Positions 44,232-54,554 of a stretch of DNA of 64,000 nt are shown here, piece after piece. The stretch spans positions 62,001 to 126,000 of the forward strand of contig NZ_JYCN01000013.1 in NCBI RefSeq assembly GCF_000876655.1, given 5' to 3'. The translations under genes were made by a program, and so were the position numbers. The notes under the pieces are model-generated. The model did not search any database, was not told the DNA's origin, and saw nothing but the letters and a program-made list of their open reading frames with translations. The stretch's first letter is position 1. Each line of letters begins with the position of its first letter. The DNA is from Arthrobacter sp. SPG23 (GTDB lineage: Bacteria; Actinomycetota; Actinomycetes; Actinomycetales; Micrococcaceae).

Positions 44232-45116
44232 GTGCACATCGGACTGATCGGCCTTGGCAAAATGGGTTTCAACATGCGCGAAAGGCTGCGCAAGGGAGGC
44301 GTCGAAGTTACCGGCTTCGACCGCAACCCCGACGTCACCGACGTGGCCACGGTGGACGAACTCATCGCAGCTGTTCCCGCTCCGCGCGTCATCTGGGTCA
44401 TGGTGCCCGCCGGCGAGATCACCGATGCCGTAATCACCGAGCTGGGTTCCAAGCTCGACGCAGGCGACCTGGTGATTGACGGCGGCAACTCCCGCTTCAC
44501 GGAAGACCAGAAACACGGCGCCGCGCTGGCTGAAAAGGGCATCCGCTTCGCGGACTGCGGCGTATCCGGCGGAGTCTGGGGCCTGCAGAACGGTTACGGA
44601 CTGATGGCCGGCGGAGATGCAGCCGACATCGAGCGGGCAATGCCGGCTTTTGACGCACTCCGCCCCGAAGGCGACCGGGCGGACAGCTTTGTCCACGTGG
44701 GCGGTATCGGCGCGGGCCACTACGCCAAGATGGTGCACAACGGCATCGAGTACGGGCTCATGCAGGCATATGCAGAGGGCTACGAACTGCTGGCGGCAAA
44801 GGACATTGTCACCGACCTGCCGGGAACCTTCCGCGCCTGGCAGAAGGGAACGGTTGTGCGTTCCTGGCTGCTGGACCTTATGGTCAAAGCCCTGGACGAG
44901 GACCCGGGCCTGGCCTCAATCGACGACTACGTCGAGGATTCCGGTGAAGGCCGCTGGACTGTTGAAGAGGCAATCGCCAATGCGGTTCCGGCGCCGGCCA
45001 TTACAGCGGCGTTGTTTGCGCGGTTCTCGTCCCGCGAGGACAACTCTCCGGCCATGAAGATGGTGTCCGCGCTGCGCCATCAGTTTGGCGGGCATGCCAC
45101 CCGTCCGGCCAAGTAG
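44232..45116 (+). CDS. gnd: 6-phosphogluconate dehydrogenase, short NAD-type
   Basis: A 294-residue enzyme of the short decarboxylating 6-phosphogluconate dehydrogenase group. The dinucleotide motif GLIGLGKMGFNM starts the protein. DGGNSRF, GVSGGVWGLQNGYGLM and HNGIEYGLMQAYAEG are active-site signatures of the family. It converts 6-phosphogluconate to ribulose-5-phosphate and CO2. The length is the NAD-preferring type, shorter than the classic 470-residue enzyme. It starts with GTG at 44232. A gnd gene between dnaN and recF is a typical Actinobacteria arrangement. Confidence 0.93.
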   Translation: MHIGLIGLGKMGFNMRERLRKGGVEVTGFDRNPDVTDVATVDELIAAVPAPRVIWVMVPAGEITDAVITELGSKLDAGDLVIDGGNSRFTEDQKHGAALAEKGIRFADCGVSGGVWGLQNGYGLMAGGDAADIERAMPAFDALRPEGDRADSFVHVGGIGAGHYAKMVHNGIEYGLMQAYAEGYELLAAKDIVTDLPGTFRAWQKGTVVRSWLLDLMVKALDEDPGLASIDDYVEDSGEGRWTVEEAIANAVPAPAITAALFARFSSREDNSPAMKMVSALRHQFGGHATRPAK

Positions 45117-45152
45117 CGGCAATCCGAGCAGTCCGGGAATCCTGAAGACGGC

Positions 45153-46358
45153 GTGTACCTAGAAAAGCTTTCGCTGACCGATTTTCGCAGTTATGCCCAG
45201 GTGGACCTCACCCTCGAACCCGGGGTGACGGTGCTCGTGGGGTACAACGGCATTGGCAAAACCAACCTCATGGAAGCCATCGGGTACCTGGCCACGCTCA
45301 GCTCGCACCGCGTCAGTTCGGATGCTCCGCTGCTGCGTTTCGGCACCGAGCGCGCGCTGATCAGGGCCAAGCTGGTCCGCGGCGAGCAGTCCACCGTGCT
45401 GGAGTTGGAAATCAACGGAAGCCGCGCCAACCGCGGGCGTATCAACCGCAGCAACCCCGTTCGTGCCCGCGACATCCTTGGTATCTGCCAGACGGTGCTT
45501 TTTGCGCCTGAAGACCTTGCCCTGGTGAAGGGGGACCCGTCCAACCGCCGCCGTTTCCTCGACGAGTTGCTGGTCAGCCTCACACCGCGCCATTCAGCCA
45601 CGCGGACTGATTACGACCGCGTCCTCAAGCAGCGCAACGCCCTCCTGAAATCCGGCCGGACCGGGAAGTTCACCGCCGGGCACGAGGCAACCCTCGATGT
45701 CTGGGACCAGCACATGGCCAGGGCCGGTGCGGAGCTGCTGCATGCCCGGCTGGAACTTGTGGAACGGATCAGGCCGCACCTTGCGAAGGCGTATGCCCAA
45801 CTCACCGACGGGTCCAAAGCGGCGGATGCGATCTACCGGTCCACGCTCCAGGGCATGATGGACGACGACGGCGCCGGCGCGGGCTACACGGCGGAACCCG
45901 CCGCCGTCGAACGCGTTGAGGACCTCCGGTTACTGTCCGTCGATGAACTTACCCAGCGCTATGTGCAGGCCTTTGCTGCGTCCCGCCGCAAGGAACTGGA
46001 ACGGGGCATTTCCCTCGTGGGTCCGCACCGCGACGACGTCGAACTCATCCTCGGCGAGGCGCCGGCGAAGGGATATGCCTCCCACGGCGAAACGTGGTCC
46101 ATGTGCCTTTCCCTGCGGCTCGCGTCCTACTACGTGATGCTCGACGACGCCCGCACCGGCGGCTCCGCCCCGATCCTCATCCTGGACGATGTGTTCGCCG
46201 AACTGGACGTCCAGCGGCGGCGTAAACTGGCGGCAATAGTATCCGGTGCCGAACAGGTGCTGGTGACTGCCGCCGTCGACGCCGATATTCCGGACGAGTT
46301 GGCCGGGCGGCGGGTGAAGGTGGTCCCCGGAGGAATCGATGAGTCGGAATCCCGATGA
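45153..46358 (+). CDS. recF: DNA replication and repair protein RecF
   Basis: A 401-residue RecF with Walker A VGYNGIGKTNLMEAI near the N-terminus, the SMC-like signature region (SLRLASYYVM) and Walker B ILILDDVFAELD near the C-terminus. It aids RecFOR loading of RecA on gapped DNA. It starts with GTG 45153 (MYLEKLSLTDFRSYAQVDL). Its stop overlaps the next gene by four bases (ATGA). Confidence 0.97.
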   Translation: MYLEKLSLTDFRSYAQVDLTLEPGVTVLVGYNGIGKTNLMEAIGYLATLSSHRVSSDAPLLRFGTERALIRAKLVRGEQSTVLELEINGSRANRGRINRSNPVRARDILGICQTVLFAPEDLALVKGDPSNRRRFLDELLVSLTPRHSATRTDYDRVLKQRNALLKSGRTGKFTAGHEATLDVWDQHMARAGAELLHARLELVERIRPHLAKAYAQLTDGSKAADAIYRSTLQGMMDDDGAGAGYTAEPAAVERVEDLRLLSVDELTQRYVQAFAASRRKELERGISLVGPHRDDVELILGEAPAKGYASHGETWSMCLSLRLASYYVMLDDARTGGSAPILILDDVFAELDVQRRRKLAAIVSGAEQVLVTAAVDADIPDELAGRRVKVVPGGIDESESR

Positions 46359-46912
46359 ATAAAGACGCTGGTGGCCTGCAGCCGGGCCGCGACCCCGACG
46401 ACATCGACGCTGCCCAGGCGGCGCTCAACCGGATGCGCGAGGCGGCCGCCGCCCGCGGCGAAATCCGCCGCAAGGCTCCGCTTCCCGGCGGCGCAGCCAA
46501 GAAGCCGGGGCGCAGCGGCGCCGGAACCCGGGGTTTCACCCAGTTCCACGGCACGGGCCGGGACCCGCTGGGCCTGGGCAAAGTGGTGGGGCGGCTGGTG
46601 GCCGAACGGGGCTGGACGTCACCGGTTGCGGTCGGTTCCGTCATGGCGGAGTGGGGAACCCTGGTGGGTCCGGAAATTTCGGCGCACTGCACCCCGGAGA
46701 GCTTCACCGACACCACGCTCCATGTGCGCTGCGATTCCACGGCGTGGGCCACCCAGCTGCGCCTGCTCAGCTTCAGCCTCCTGGAGAAGTTCCGGACCGA
46801 ACTGGGCGAGGGCGTAGTCACCAAGATCCAGGTCCTCGGACCGGCGGCCCCGAGTTGGCGGAAGGGCGGGCGGACAGTCAACGGCCGCGGCCCGCGGGAC
46901 ACGTACGGATAA
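46355..46912 (+). CDS. DciA-like DUF721 protein
   Basis: A 185-residue basic protein of the DUF721 group. The C-terminal half (about residues 70-165) has the DUF721 core (VSVMAEWGTLVGPEISAHC-like, then LRLLSFSLLEKFRTELGEGVVTKI). The N-terminal 70 residues are charged and disordered, with AAARGEIRRKAP. Proteins with this domain act as the helicase-loading DciA in many bacteria lacking DnaC. In Actinobacteria it is always downstream of recF, as here. Start ATG 46355 overlaps the recF stop. The DciA role is inferred from family and gene order. Confidence 0.88.
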   Translation: MNKDAGGLQPGRDPDDIDAAQAALNRMREAAAARGEIRRKAPLPGGAAKKPGRSGAGTRGFTQFHGTGRDPLGLGKVVGRLVAERGWTSPVAVGSVMAEWGTLVGPEISAHCTPESFTDTTLHVRCDSTAWATQLRLLSFSLLEKFRTELGEGVVTKIQVLGPAAPSWRKGGRTVNGRGPRDTYG

Positions 46913-47284
46913 CGCCGCGGATCCTGACGGCCGGTGCGATCCCGGCCGTCGCCGGGCCGGACTCTTGAAAAATGGCCAAACGGCGTGTAGGGCGCTCTAA
47001 CGCCCCTTGGCCGTATAGGAACCCAGAGACCGGACCCCTGGAGCCTTGCAGGCGCGGCCAATGGCCTGCCAGCAGCATATTCCCGCGCGTTTACGGGCCT
47101 GGAATGCGGGATTACGCTCTCCAGCACGGTAGAATCGTGATAGATAACTGGGCGCCGGTGAAACGTTGACTGAGTCCGTTTTCCGGCGCTTTTCCTGCAG
47201 CCGGGGCACGGTTCCGCCAGCCAACGAAGTAAGCGGCGTTATCAGTGACGTGCCTGTTGGCAGGAGCCTCTTCTATCGGAGACG
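46913..47284 (+). promoter_or_regulatory. gyrB upstream region with hairpin and -10 element
   Basis: This 372-base spacer has no gene. A two-level stem-loop is formed at 46974-47012 (outer GGCCAA/TTGGCC, inner GGGCG/CGCCC). A TAGAAT (47130-47135) could be a -10 element for gyrB, but no matching -35 is evident. Confidence 0.5.
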
Positions 47285-49417
47285 GTGACGGCCGGCCATA
47301 CGAATACAGAGGAGTCGAAAGCGCCTGTGGCTAACGACAATGCAGATATCCCGGCAGTGGAACCCGCAGCTGAGGATGCCCGTACACCCGATGCGCCGGC
47401 GGAGGCAGCCGAACGCAAGGGATACGGTGCGAGCGACATCACCGTCCTTGAAGGACTTGAAGCTGTTCGGAAACGTCCCGGCATGTACATCGGTTCCACC
47501 GGACCCCGCGGACTCCACCACCTTGTGTACGAAGTGGTGGACAACTCCGTAGATGAAGCCCTCGCCGGGTATTGCACCCACATTGAGGTTGTTCTGCAGG
47601 CGGACGGCGGCGTCAAAGTAGTTGACGATGGCCGCGGCATCCCGGTGGACATGCACCCCACCGAGCACAAGCCCACCGTTGAGGTTGTCATGACCATCCT
47701 GCACGCCGGTGGAAAGTTCGGCGGTGGCGGGTATGCCGTCTCCGGCGGCCTCCACGGCGTGGGCATTTCCGTAGTCAACGCGCTTTCCAGCCGCGTGGAC
47801 ACCGAAGTGCGGCGCCAGGGCCACGTCTGGCGGATGTCCTTCGCCGACGGCGGCAAGCCCCAGGGCAGCCTGGTCAAGGGTGAAGAGACGGACCAGACGG
47901 GCACAACGCAAACGTTCTATCCTGATGCCAGCATTTTCGAGAGCACGGAATTCGACTTCGAGACGCTGCGCGCCCGCTTCCAGCAGATGGCCTTCCTCAA
48001 CAAGGGCCTGCGCATCACGCTGACCGATGAGCGCAGTGTTCCACAGGAATCGCCCGAGGACGGCGACCTGGACCTGGACGCCGTTCCCACCGAAGGTGAA
48101 GTCGCCGCCGAATACCGGACCGTGGTGTACCAGTACGACGACGGCCTGCTTGACTACGTGAAGCACTTGAACTCCGGCAAGAAGGTTGACGTGGTCCACG
48201 AGGACGTCATCGCCTTCGAAACCGAGGACAAGGACCGGAAGATCGCCCTGGAAATGGCGATGCAGTGGACCAACGCGTACTCCGAGAGCGTCCACACCTA
48301 CGCCAACACCATCAATACGCACGAGGGTGGCACCCACGAAGAGGGCTTCCGCGCCGCCATGACGTCGCTCATCAACCGCTATGCGCGCGAGAAGAACATC
48401 ATCAAGGAAAAAGACGACAACCTCACGGGTGATGACATCCGTGAAGGCCTCACCGCCGTCATTTCCGTGAAGCTGGCCGAGCCGCAGTTCGAAGGCCAGA
48501 CCAAGACCAAACTGGGCAACTCCGAGGTTAAGGGCTTCGTCCAGCGCGTAGTCACCGATGGCCTGGGCGACTGGCTGGAGCGCAATCCCGGCCCGGCCCG
48601 CGACGTTATCCGCAAAGCGATTTCCGCAGCGCAGGCCCGCATGGCGGCCCGTAAGGCCCGCGATAACGCACGCCGCAAGAGCCCGCTGGAGTCCTTCGGC
48701 ATGCCGGGCAAGCTGTCAGACTGCTCCTCCAAGGACCCGGAAAAGTGCGAGGTCTACATCGTGGAGGGTGACTCCGCCGGTGGTTCGGCCAAGCGGGGCC
48801 GCAATCCGGAAACGCAGGCCATCCTTCCGCTGCGCGGCAAGATCCTGAACGTTGAGCGGGCGCGGCTGGACAAGGCCCTGGGCAACAACGAGGTCCAGTC
48901 CATGATCACCGCGTTCGGTACGGGCATCGGCGAGGACTTCGACCTCGCCAAGCTGCGCTACCACAAGATCGTGCTCATGGCCGATGCCGACGTGGACGGC
49001 CAGCACATCACCACGCTGCTGATGACCCTGCTGTTCCGCTACATGCGCCCGCTGATTGAAAACGGTTATGTATACCTGGCCCAGCCGCCGCTGTACCGGA
49101 TCAAATGGTCCAACGCTCCGCACGATTACGTCTACAGCGACCGCGAACGCGACGCGCGTCTTGTGGCCGGCCAGGCCGCAGGACGCCGCATTCCGAAGGA
49201 CAACGGCATCCAGCGGTACAAGGGCCTTGGCGAGATGGACTACACGGAACTGTGGGACACCACCATGGATCCGGACCACCGGACACTGCTGCAGGTCACC
49301 ATGGACGACGCCCTGGCGGCCGACCAGATCTTCACCGTGCTGATGGGCGAGGACGTTGAATCACGCCGAAACTTCATTCAGCAAAACGCCAAGGATGTCA
49401 GGTTCCTGGATATCTAA
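47285..49417 (+). CDS. gyrB: DNA gyrase subunit B
   Basis: A 710-residue GyrB. The GHKL ATPase begins with [23 protein letters not shown] and has [15 protein letters not shown], the transducer follows, and the TOPRIM domain has [29 protein letters not shown] with the metal site. With GyrA it introduces negative supercoils. GTG 47285 is annotated; GTG 47327 ([13 protein letters not shown]) is an alternative with GAGGAG 12 bases upstream, giving a protein 14 residues shorter that is the more familiar Arthrobacter-type N-terminus. gyrA follows 65 bases downstream. Confidence 0.97.
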   Translation: MTAGHTNTEESKAPVANDNADIPAVEPAAEDARTPDAPAEAAERKGYGASDITVLEGLEAVRKRPGMYIGSTGPRGLHHLVYEVVDNSVDEALAGYCTHIEVVLQADGGVKVVDDGRGIPVDMHPTEHKPTVEVVMTILHAGGKFGGGGYAVSGGLHGVGISVVNALSSRVDTEVRRQGHVWRMSFADGGKPQGSLVKGEETDQTGTTQTFYPDASIFESTEFDFETLRARFQQMAFLNKGLRITLTDERSVPQESPEDGDLDLDAVPTEGEVAAEYRTVVYQYDDGLLDYVKHLNSGKKVDVVHEDVIAFETEDKDRKIALEMAMQWTNAYSESVHTYANTINTHEGGTHEEGFRAAMTSLINRYAREKNIIKEKDDNLTGDDIREGLTAVISVKLAEPQFEGQTKTKLGNSEVKGFVQRVVTDGLGDWLERNPGPARDVIRKAISAAQARMAARKARDNARRKSPLESFGMPGKLSDCSSKDPEKCEVYIVEGDSAGGSAKRGRNPETQAILPLRGKILNVERARLDKALGNNEVQSMITAFGTGIGEDFDLAKLRYHKIVLMADADVDGQHITTLLMTLLFRYMRPLIENGYVYLAQPPLYRIKWSNAPHDYVYSDRERDARLVAGQAAGRRIPKDNGIQRYKGLGEMDYTELWDTTMDPDHRTLLQVTMDDALAADQIFTVLMGEDVESRRNFIQQNAKDVRFLDI

Positions 49418-49482
49418 CGAGCCTCTAGCCGGCCCGTAAGTATTCTTGAATCGACATATACCTGAAACGGAAAATATAGACT

Positions 49483-52191
49483 ATGAGTGACGAAACACCC
49501 GAGGTTCCCGCGGATTCCGCCGGCCCCGTCGAGCCCGTTCTGGAGGGCGACGTGCTGGTCGACCGCGTGGAACAGGTGGACCTGCAGACGGAAATGCAGC
49601 GCTCCTACCTCGACTACGCCATGGCCGTCATTGTCGGCCGCGCGTTGCCGGACGTCCGCGACGGCCTCAAGCCCGTCCACCGCCGCGTTCTCTACGCCAT
49701 GTTCGACGGCGGCTACCGCCCGGACCGCTCCTTCAACAAGTGCGCCCGTGTGGTGGGCGAGGTCATGGGCCAGTACCACCCGCACGGCGACACGGCCATC
49801 TACGATGCCCTGGTGCGCCTGATCCAGGACTGGACCATGCGCTACCCGCTGGCCCTGGGGCAGGGTAACTTCGGTTCGCCCGGCAACGACGGTGCAGCAG
49901 CACCGCGGTACACCGAAACGAAAATGGCCCCGCTTGCCATGGAAATGGTCCGCGACATCGACGAGGAAACCGTCGATTTCCAGGACAACTATGACGGCAA
50001 GAACCAGGAACCCACCATCCTGCCGGCGCGTTTCCCGAACCTGCTGGTCAACGGCTCCTCGGGCATCGCCGTCGGCATGGCCACCAACATTCCGCCGCAC
50101 AACCTCCGCGAGGTTGCCGACGGTGTCCAGTGGTACCTGGCCAATCCGACCGCCAGCCGCGAAGAGCTGCTGGAAGAACTGTTGCTGCGCATTAAGGGCC
50201 CGGACTTCCCGACCGGCGCCACCATCCTGGGCCACAAGGGCATCGAAGACGCCTACCGGACCGGACGCGGCTCCATCACCATGCGTGCCGTGGTGAACGT
50301 CGAAGAGCTCCAGGGCCGCACCTGCCTTGTGGTCACCGAACTGCCGTACCAGGCAAACCCGGACAACCTGGCCATCAAGATCGCCGAACTGGTCAAGGAC
50401 GGGAAGATCTCCGGCATCGCCGACCTTCGGGATGAGACCTCCGGCCGCACCGGCCAGCGCCTGGTCATCGTGCTCAAGCGCGACGCCGTGGCGAAGGTGG
50501 TGCTGAACAACCTCTACAAGCACACCCAGCTGCAGGACAACTTCGCGGCCAACATGCTGGCGATTGTTGACGGTGTTCCGCGGACGCTCAGCCTGGATGC
50601 CTTCATCCGCCACTGGGTGACCCACCAGATGGACGTCATCGCACGCCGGACCCGGTACCGCCTGCGCAAGGCTGAAGAAGAGGCGCACATCCTGCGCGCC
50701 CTCCTCAAGGCACTGGACATGTTGGACGAGGTCATTGCCCTCATCCGCGCGTCCAACACCACCGAGGCTGCCCGCGACGGCCTGATGCAGCTGCTGGACA
50801 TCGACGAACTGCAGGCCCGCGCCATCCTGGACATGCAGCTGCGGCGCCTTGCAGCCCTGGAACGCCAGAAGATCCAGGACCGCCACGCTGAACTCGAGGC
50901 CCTGATCGCGGAGTACAACTCGATCCTTGCCTCGGAGGAGCGCCAGCGCGAGATCATCAGCACCGAGCTGTCGGAAATTGTCGCAAAGCACGGGGATGAC
51001 CGCCGCACGAAGATCCTGATGGGCTTCGACGGTGACATGTCCATGGAGGACCTCATTCCCGAAGAGGAAATGGTGGTCACCATCACGCGTGGCGGCTATG
51101 TGAAGCGCACGCGCAGCGACAACTACCGCTCACAGCAGCGGGGCGGCAAGGGCATCAAGGGTGCCCAGCTGCGCGGGGATGACGTGGTGGAGCACTTCTT
51201 TGTGACCACCACCCACCACTGGCTGCTGTTCTTCACCAACCTGGGACGCGTCTACCGTGCCAAGGCCTACGAACTCGTGGAAGCGGGACGCGATGCGAAG
51301 GGCCAGCACGTCGCCAACCTGCTGGCCTTCCAGCCGGACGAGCACATTGCCCAGGTGCTGGACCTCCGCGACTACCAGCACGCCCCGTACCTGGTGCTGG
51401 CCACCAAGCGCGGCCTGGTCAAGAAGACCCGCCTGGAGGACTACGACACCAACCGCTCGGCCGGCGTCATCGCCATCAACCTGCGCGACGGCGACGAACT
51501 GGTTTCCGCCCAGCTTGTCTCGGAAACCGACGACCTGATGCTGGTCTCACGGATGGGCCAGTCCATCCGCTTCACGGCCACCGACGATGCGCTGCGCCCC
51601 ATGGGGCGTGCCACCTCCGGTGTGACCGGCATGAAGTTCCGCGAGGACGATGAACTGCTGGCGGCCGACGTCGTCAAGGACGGCTCCTTCGTCTTCATCG
51701 TCACCGAGGGCGGCTACGCCAAGCGGACCGCGGTGGAAGAATACCGCCTCCAGGGCCGCGGCGGCCTGGGCATCAAGGTTGGTAAATACCAGGAAGAGCG
51801 GGGCCATCTCGTAGGCGCCCTCATTGTCCAGGAAGAGGATGAAGTCCTGGTGGTCATGGAAGGCGGCAAGGTGGTCCGGTCCTCGGTGGCCGGGGTGCCC
51901 GCCAAGGGCCGCGACACCATGGGCGTCATCTTCGCCAAGCCGGACAAGAACGACCGCATCATCGAGGTGGCCCGGAACAGCGAACGCGGCCTTGAGGCTG
52001 AGGAGGCCGAAGCCATCGACCCGGAAAACCCGGCTGAAAGCCCGGCTGCGGCCGGGGATGACGTAACGTTGGCTGAAGGTGCCGGGTCCCATGACGGGTC
52101 CGCAGAGGCAGATTCAGCACCGGCCGTGGAATCCGACGAGTCATCGGACGACGCTGAGCTGGACGAAGAAAATACCGGAGGTAACGAGTGA
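49483..52191 (+). CDS. gyrA: DNA gyrase subunit A
   Basis: A 902-residue GyrA with the breakage-reunion domain. Catalytic Tyr143 lies in APRYTETK, the C-terminal pinwheel follows from about residue 530, and the GyrA-box-type [10 protein letters not shown] is at about residues 546-555. The quinolone-resistance region reads [14 protein letters not shown], so the position equivalent to E. coli Ser83 is Thr. The C-terminal tail is acidic (about the last 60 residues). The stop overlaps the DUF3566 gene by four bases (GTGA). Confidence 0.97.
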   Translation: MSDETPEVPADSAGPVEPVLEGDVLVDRVEQVDLQTEMQRSYLDYAMAVIVGRALPDVRDGLKPVHRRVLYAMFDGGYRPDRSFNKCARVVGEVMGQYHPHGDTAIYDALVRLIQDWTMRYPLALGQGNFGSPGNDGAAAPRYTETKMAPLAMEMVRDIDEETVDFQDNYDGKNQEPTILPARFPNLLVNGSSGIAVGMATNIPPHNLREVADGVQWYLANPTASREELLEELLLRIKGPDFPTGATILGHKGIEDAYRTGRGSITMRAVVNVEELQGRTCLVVTELPYQANPDNLAIKIAELVKDGKISGIADLRDETSGRTGQRLVIVLKRDAVAKVVLNNLYKHTQLQDNFAANMLAIVDGVPRTLSLDAFIRHWVTHQMDVIARRTRYRLRKAEEEAHILRALLKALDMLDEVIALIRASNTTEAARDGLMQLLDIDELQARAILDMQLRRLAALERQKIQDRHAELEALIAEYNSILASEERQREIISTELSEIVAKHGDDRRTKILMGFDGDMSMEDLIPEEEMVVTITRGGYVKRTRSDNYRSQQRGGKGIKGAQLRGDDVVEHFFVTTTHHWLLFFTNLGRVYRAKAYELVEAGRDAKGQHVANLLAFQPDEHIAQVLDLRDYQHAPYLVLATKRGLVKKTRLEDYDTNRSAGVIAINLRDGDELVSAQLVSETDDLMLVSRMGQSIRFTATDDALRPMGRATSGVTGMKFREDDELLAADVVKDGSFVFIVTEGGYAKRTAVEEYRLQGRGGLGIKVGKYQEERGHLVGALIVQEEDEVLVVMEGGKVVRSSVAGVPAKGRDTMGVIFAKPDKNDRIIEVARNSERGLEAEEAEAIDPENPAESPAAAGDDVTLAEGAGSHDGSAEADSAPAVESDESSDDAELDEENTGGNE

Positions 52192-52835
52192 GTAATTCCG
52201 ACTCATATCCCAAGCCGAACAGCAACACTCCCGGCGGGATCAGGCAGCCGGCGTCCGCTCCGCGCGTGAACGCCCCCGTACGTCCCCAGCAGCGGCCGTC
52301 GACGCCGGGTGCCCCGGCCCAGCGTCCGGTGGTTCCCGGCCAGCGCCCGGCGCAGGGCCAGCGCCCCGGCCAGGCGCCCCAGGGCCAGCGTCCCGGGGTT
52401 CCCGCCCAGCGTCCCGGCCAAGGCAGTGCCCAGGGTGCCCCCGGCCTGGTCAAGCCGGCTCCTAAGGCGAAGGTACGCCGTGCCCGGCTCCTCGTCAGCA
52501 AGGTGGACCCCTGGTCCGTGCTGAAGATGGCCTTCCTGCTGTCCGTTGCCCTCGGCATCGTCACAGTCGTTGCGGCAATCGTTCTTTGGACCGTCCTGGA
52601 CCTGACCGGCATCTTCGACCAGGTGGACAGCCTGCTCGGAACCCTTGCCGGTTCCGAAGGCGGCGGGTTCGAACTGAAGAAGGTCGCGTCGCTGGGCCAG
52701 GTGGCCTCGTTCGCGGTCATCATCGCCGTGGTGAACGTTGTACTGCTGACTGCCCTGTCCATGCTTTCGGCGGTGCTGTACAACATTTCCGCCACCCTTG
52801 TCGGGGGTATCGGCGTGACCCTCACGGACGACTAG
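52188..52835 (+). CDS. DUF3566 transmembrane protein
   Basis: A 215-residue membrane protein. The first 85 residues are Pro/Gln/Gly/Arg-rich, with repeated GQRP-type units ([20 protein letters not shown]). The rest is the DUF3566 domain: [23 protein letters not shown], two helices, and a C-terminal segment ending [10 protein letters not shown]. It always follows gyrA in Actinobacteria (the mycobacterial Rv0007 position) and has no assigned function. The GTG start overlaps the gyrA stop. Confidence 0.9.
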   Translation: MSNSDSYPKPNSNTPGGIRQPASAPRVNAPVRPQQRPSTPGAPAQRPVVPGQRPAQGQRPGQAPQGQRPGVPAQRPGQGSAQGAPGLVKPAPKAKVRRARLLVSKVDPWSVLKMAFLLSVALGIVTVVAAIVLWTVLDLTGIFDQVDSLLGTLAGSEGGGFELKKVASLGQVASFAVIIAVVNVVLLTALSMLSAVLYNISATLVGGIGVTLTDD

Positions 52836-52878
52836 TCCGCGGAATTTCGCCGGAATTTCACCCGCGAAATGCCTCGAT

Positions 52879-52908
52879 TTGAGATCGGGCCGGGATGTGC
52901 TGTAAAGT
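52879..52908 (+). promoter_or_regulatory. Promoter of tRNA-Ile
   Basis: TTGAGA (52879-52884) and TAAAGT (52903-52908) are separated by 18 bases and lie 25 bases before the tRNA, a good fit to a housekeeping promoter. Confidence 0.65.
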
Positions 52909-52933
52909 CATATCTCGGCCCGATGAGGCATCG

Positions 52934-53007
52934 GGGCGTATAGCTCAGGCGGTTAGAGCGCTTCGCTGATAACGAAGAGGTCCCAGGTTCAAGTCCTGGT
53001 ACGCCCA
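52934..53007 (+). tRNA. tRNA-Ile (GAT)
   Basis: A 74-base cloverleaf. The acceptor stem GGGCGTA pairs with TACGCCC, the anticodon stem is CTTCG/CGAAG around CTGATAA (anticodon GAT), and the T-arm has GTTCAAG. The 3' CCA is not encoded, so the CCA enzyme is needed. Confidence 0.97.
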
Positions 53008-53066
53008 CGGAACCTGCACAGGTTTTGGAAATGGTTCGGATGAAACCGAACCGGAACGGGGTGCAT

Positions 53067-53183
53067 GTGAAGAAGTTGCTGGTTGTTGCAGTGGCTATCG
53101 CAGGCGCCTTGCTCGTCAAGAAGGTGCAGGAATCCGAAGCCCGGAAAACGGTCTGGAGCGAGTCGACTGACACAGTCGAGTAG
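53067..53183 (+). CDS. DLW-39-like small protein
   Basis: A 38-residue protein (VKKLLVVAVAIAGALLVKK, then VQESEARKTVWSESTDTVE) with one hydrophobic helix and a polar tail. It corresponds to the DLW-39 family, found between gyrA/DUF3566 and tRNA-Ala in Micrococcales. The name-giving D-L-W tripeptide is T-V-W here, so the motif is only partly kept. GTG 53067 is the start. It is too short for usual gene calls. Function unknown. Confidence 0.8.
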   Translation: MKKLLVVAVAIAGALLVKKVQESEARKTVWSESTDTVE

Positions 53184-53255
53184 CGCAGGTCCCCGGTCTG
53201 GAAGCTGGTCAGAAGGCTTCCGGAACTAGGGTATGATTGACGGGTTGCTTCTTAT

Positions 53256-53331
53256 GGGGGCATGGCGCAATTGGTAGCGCACCTGCTTTGCAAGCAGGGG
53301 GTTCGGGGTTCGAGTCCCCGTGCCTCCACCA
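53256..53331 (+). tRNA. tRNA-Ala (TGC)
   Basis: A 76-base tRNA including an encoded CCA. Acceptor GGGGGCA pairs with TGCCTCC (one G-U), and the anticodon stem CCTGC/GCAGG holds TTTGCAA (anticodon TGC). The T-arm has GTTCGAG. A -10-like TATGAT lies at 53232-53237. Confidence 0.97.
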
Positions 53332-53336
53332 TAAGG

Positions 53337-53374
53337 AAGGCCCCGGAATGCGGAAACGCAGTCCGGGGCCTTTT
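53337..53374 (+). terminator. Intrinsic terminator with GNRA-loop hairpin
   Basis: AAGGCCCCGGA pairs with TCCGGGGCC plus TTTT, and an inner TGCG/CGCA stem with a GAAA tetraloop extends it. It ends the tRNA-Ala transcript. Confidence 0.88.
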
Positions 53375-53383
53375 GCTTTGCCT

Positions 53384-53525
53384 TCAGTCCTTGCGCTTCG
53401 CGTAGTCGTCCATGCCTTGCCAGTCGATGACGACGTATGGCTCGTCGCCGACCACCCAGGCGTCATGTCCGGGCGGAATGATGCCGAAGTCGCCGGGGCC
53501 GTACTCCATCTCTTCGCCCCGAATT
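53384..53525 (-). pseudogene. C-terminal remnant of a cupin protein
   Basis: On the minus strand, about 47 codons read GEEMEYGPGDFGIIPPGHDAW, VVGDEPYVVIDWQG and MDDYAKRKD before a stop. This is the end of a cupin domain with the GDFGIIPPGHDAW strand motif. Upstream of it, the frame has no cupin N-terminal half and instead runs into the antisense of the EamA gene. The fragment has no start codon or ribosome site of its own and is probably a decayed gene. The terminator and tRNA-Ala lie just beyond its stop. Confidence 0.75.
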
Positions 53526-53591
53526 GCGCCGCGTTGCCCGCCCGCGGAAGGAGTGCGCCGGGACCACAGAGGCACCACTACTGTTGGAACG

Positions 53592-54506
53592 GTGAACTTC
53601 TTTATAGCCGCTTTGGGTGTGCTCGGCGTGGCTTCCTCGGGTCCCCTCATTGCGGCCACTCTTGGCGCCACGACAGTCAGCGCACTGGCTATCGCGTTCT
53701 GGCGTAACGCCATCGGAGCCGCCGTTATGGCCACTCCGGTTCTGGTGGCCAATCCCCGGCAGTTCAGCAAAGTCACACCCCGCGAGTTCCGCTGGTCCGT
53801 TCTGGCTGCCGTAGCACTGGCGCTGCACTTCGCCTGCTTCATCACCTCGCTCCAGCTCACCTCCGTTGCTGCCGCCACGGCGCTGGTCTGCCTTCAGTCC
53901 GGCTGGATCGCCATCTTCCAGCTCTTCCGGGGCGTGCGGCACCGCTGGCAGGTCCTGGCGGGTCTGGGGATGGCGTTCGGAGGCGTTGTCGCCATCACGG
54001 GGTTCGACATGGGCACCTCGCCCGATGCCTTGCTCGGAGATGTGCTGGCGGTGGCAGGAGGTGCCCTGGCGGGCCTCTACACGCTGGCAGGGGGCAAGGC
54101 ACGCGAAACCATGGGAACGGGGACCTACACGACCCTGTGCTACGGCATGTGCGCGGCGCTGGTGGCCCTGCTTGCGCTCGTCTCCGGGCAGCCGCTGCTG
54201 GGCTTCGACGCCGCCGGCTGGGTGGGGATCGTGGCCATTACCGTCTGCGCCCAACTGGTGGGGCACACGGCCTTCAACCATTTGCTGGCCACCATGAGCC
54301 CGCTGCTCGTATCGATGATCATTCTGCTGGAGATTCCCGGGGCCGCACTGCTGGCCGCCGTGTTCCTGGCTGAGACCTTGCCGGGAGGCACCTACGCCGG
54401 GCTGGCGCTCATTCTGGTGGGTCTCGCCGTCGTGGTGGCCGGCCAGCGGCGCAAAAGGCCCCCACGGCCCGGCGAGATCCGCCTGGCGGAGTTGGGAACG
54501 GACTGA
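53592..54506 (+). CDS. EamA/DMT-family transporter
   Basis: A 304-residue protein with ten hydrophobic helices in two EamA (DUF6) repeats, SSGPLIAATLGATTVSALAIAFWRNAIGA and AVAGGALAGLYTLAGG among them. Members export amino acids, purines or other small metabolites, and the substrate cannot be read here. The GTG at 53592 is favoured: a TACTGT sequence ends eight bases before it, in leaderless-promoter spacing, and no ribosome site is visible. The N-terminus MNFFIAALGVLGVASSG suits a first helix. It sits between the cupin remnant and a convergent GT2 gene. Confidence 0.88.
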   Translation: MNFFIAALGVLGVASSGPLIAATLGATTVSALAIAFWRNAIGAAVMATPVLVANPRQFSKVTPREFRWSVLAAVALALHFACFITSLQLTSVAAATALVCLQSGWIAIFQLFRGVRHRWQVLAGLGMAFGGVVAITGFDMGTSPDALLGDVLAVAGGALAGLYTLAGGKARETMGTGTYTTLCYGMCAALVALLALVSGQPLLGFDAAGWVGIVAITVCAQLVGHTAFNHLLATMSPLLVSMIILLEIPGAALLAAVFLAETLPGGTYAGLALILVGLAVVVAGQRRKRPPRPGEIRLAELGTD

Positions 54507-54554
54507 ACCCGGCCGGCCCCGGTTCCGATGCCGGGCTGTCAGCCGGGCTTGGAG

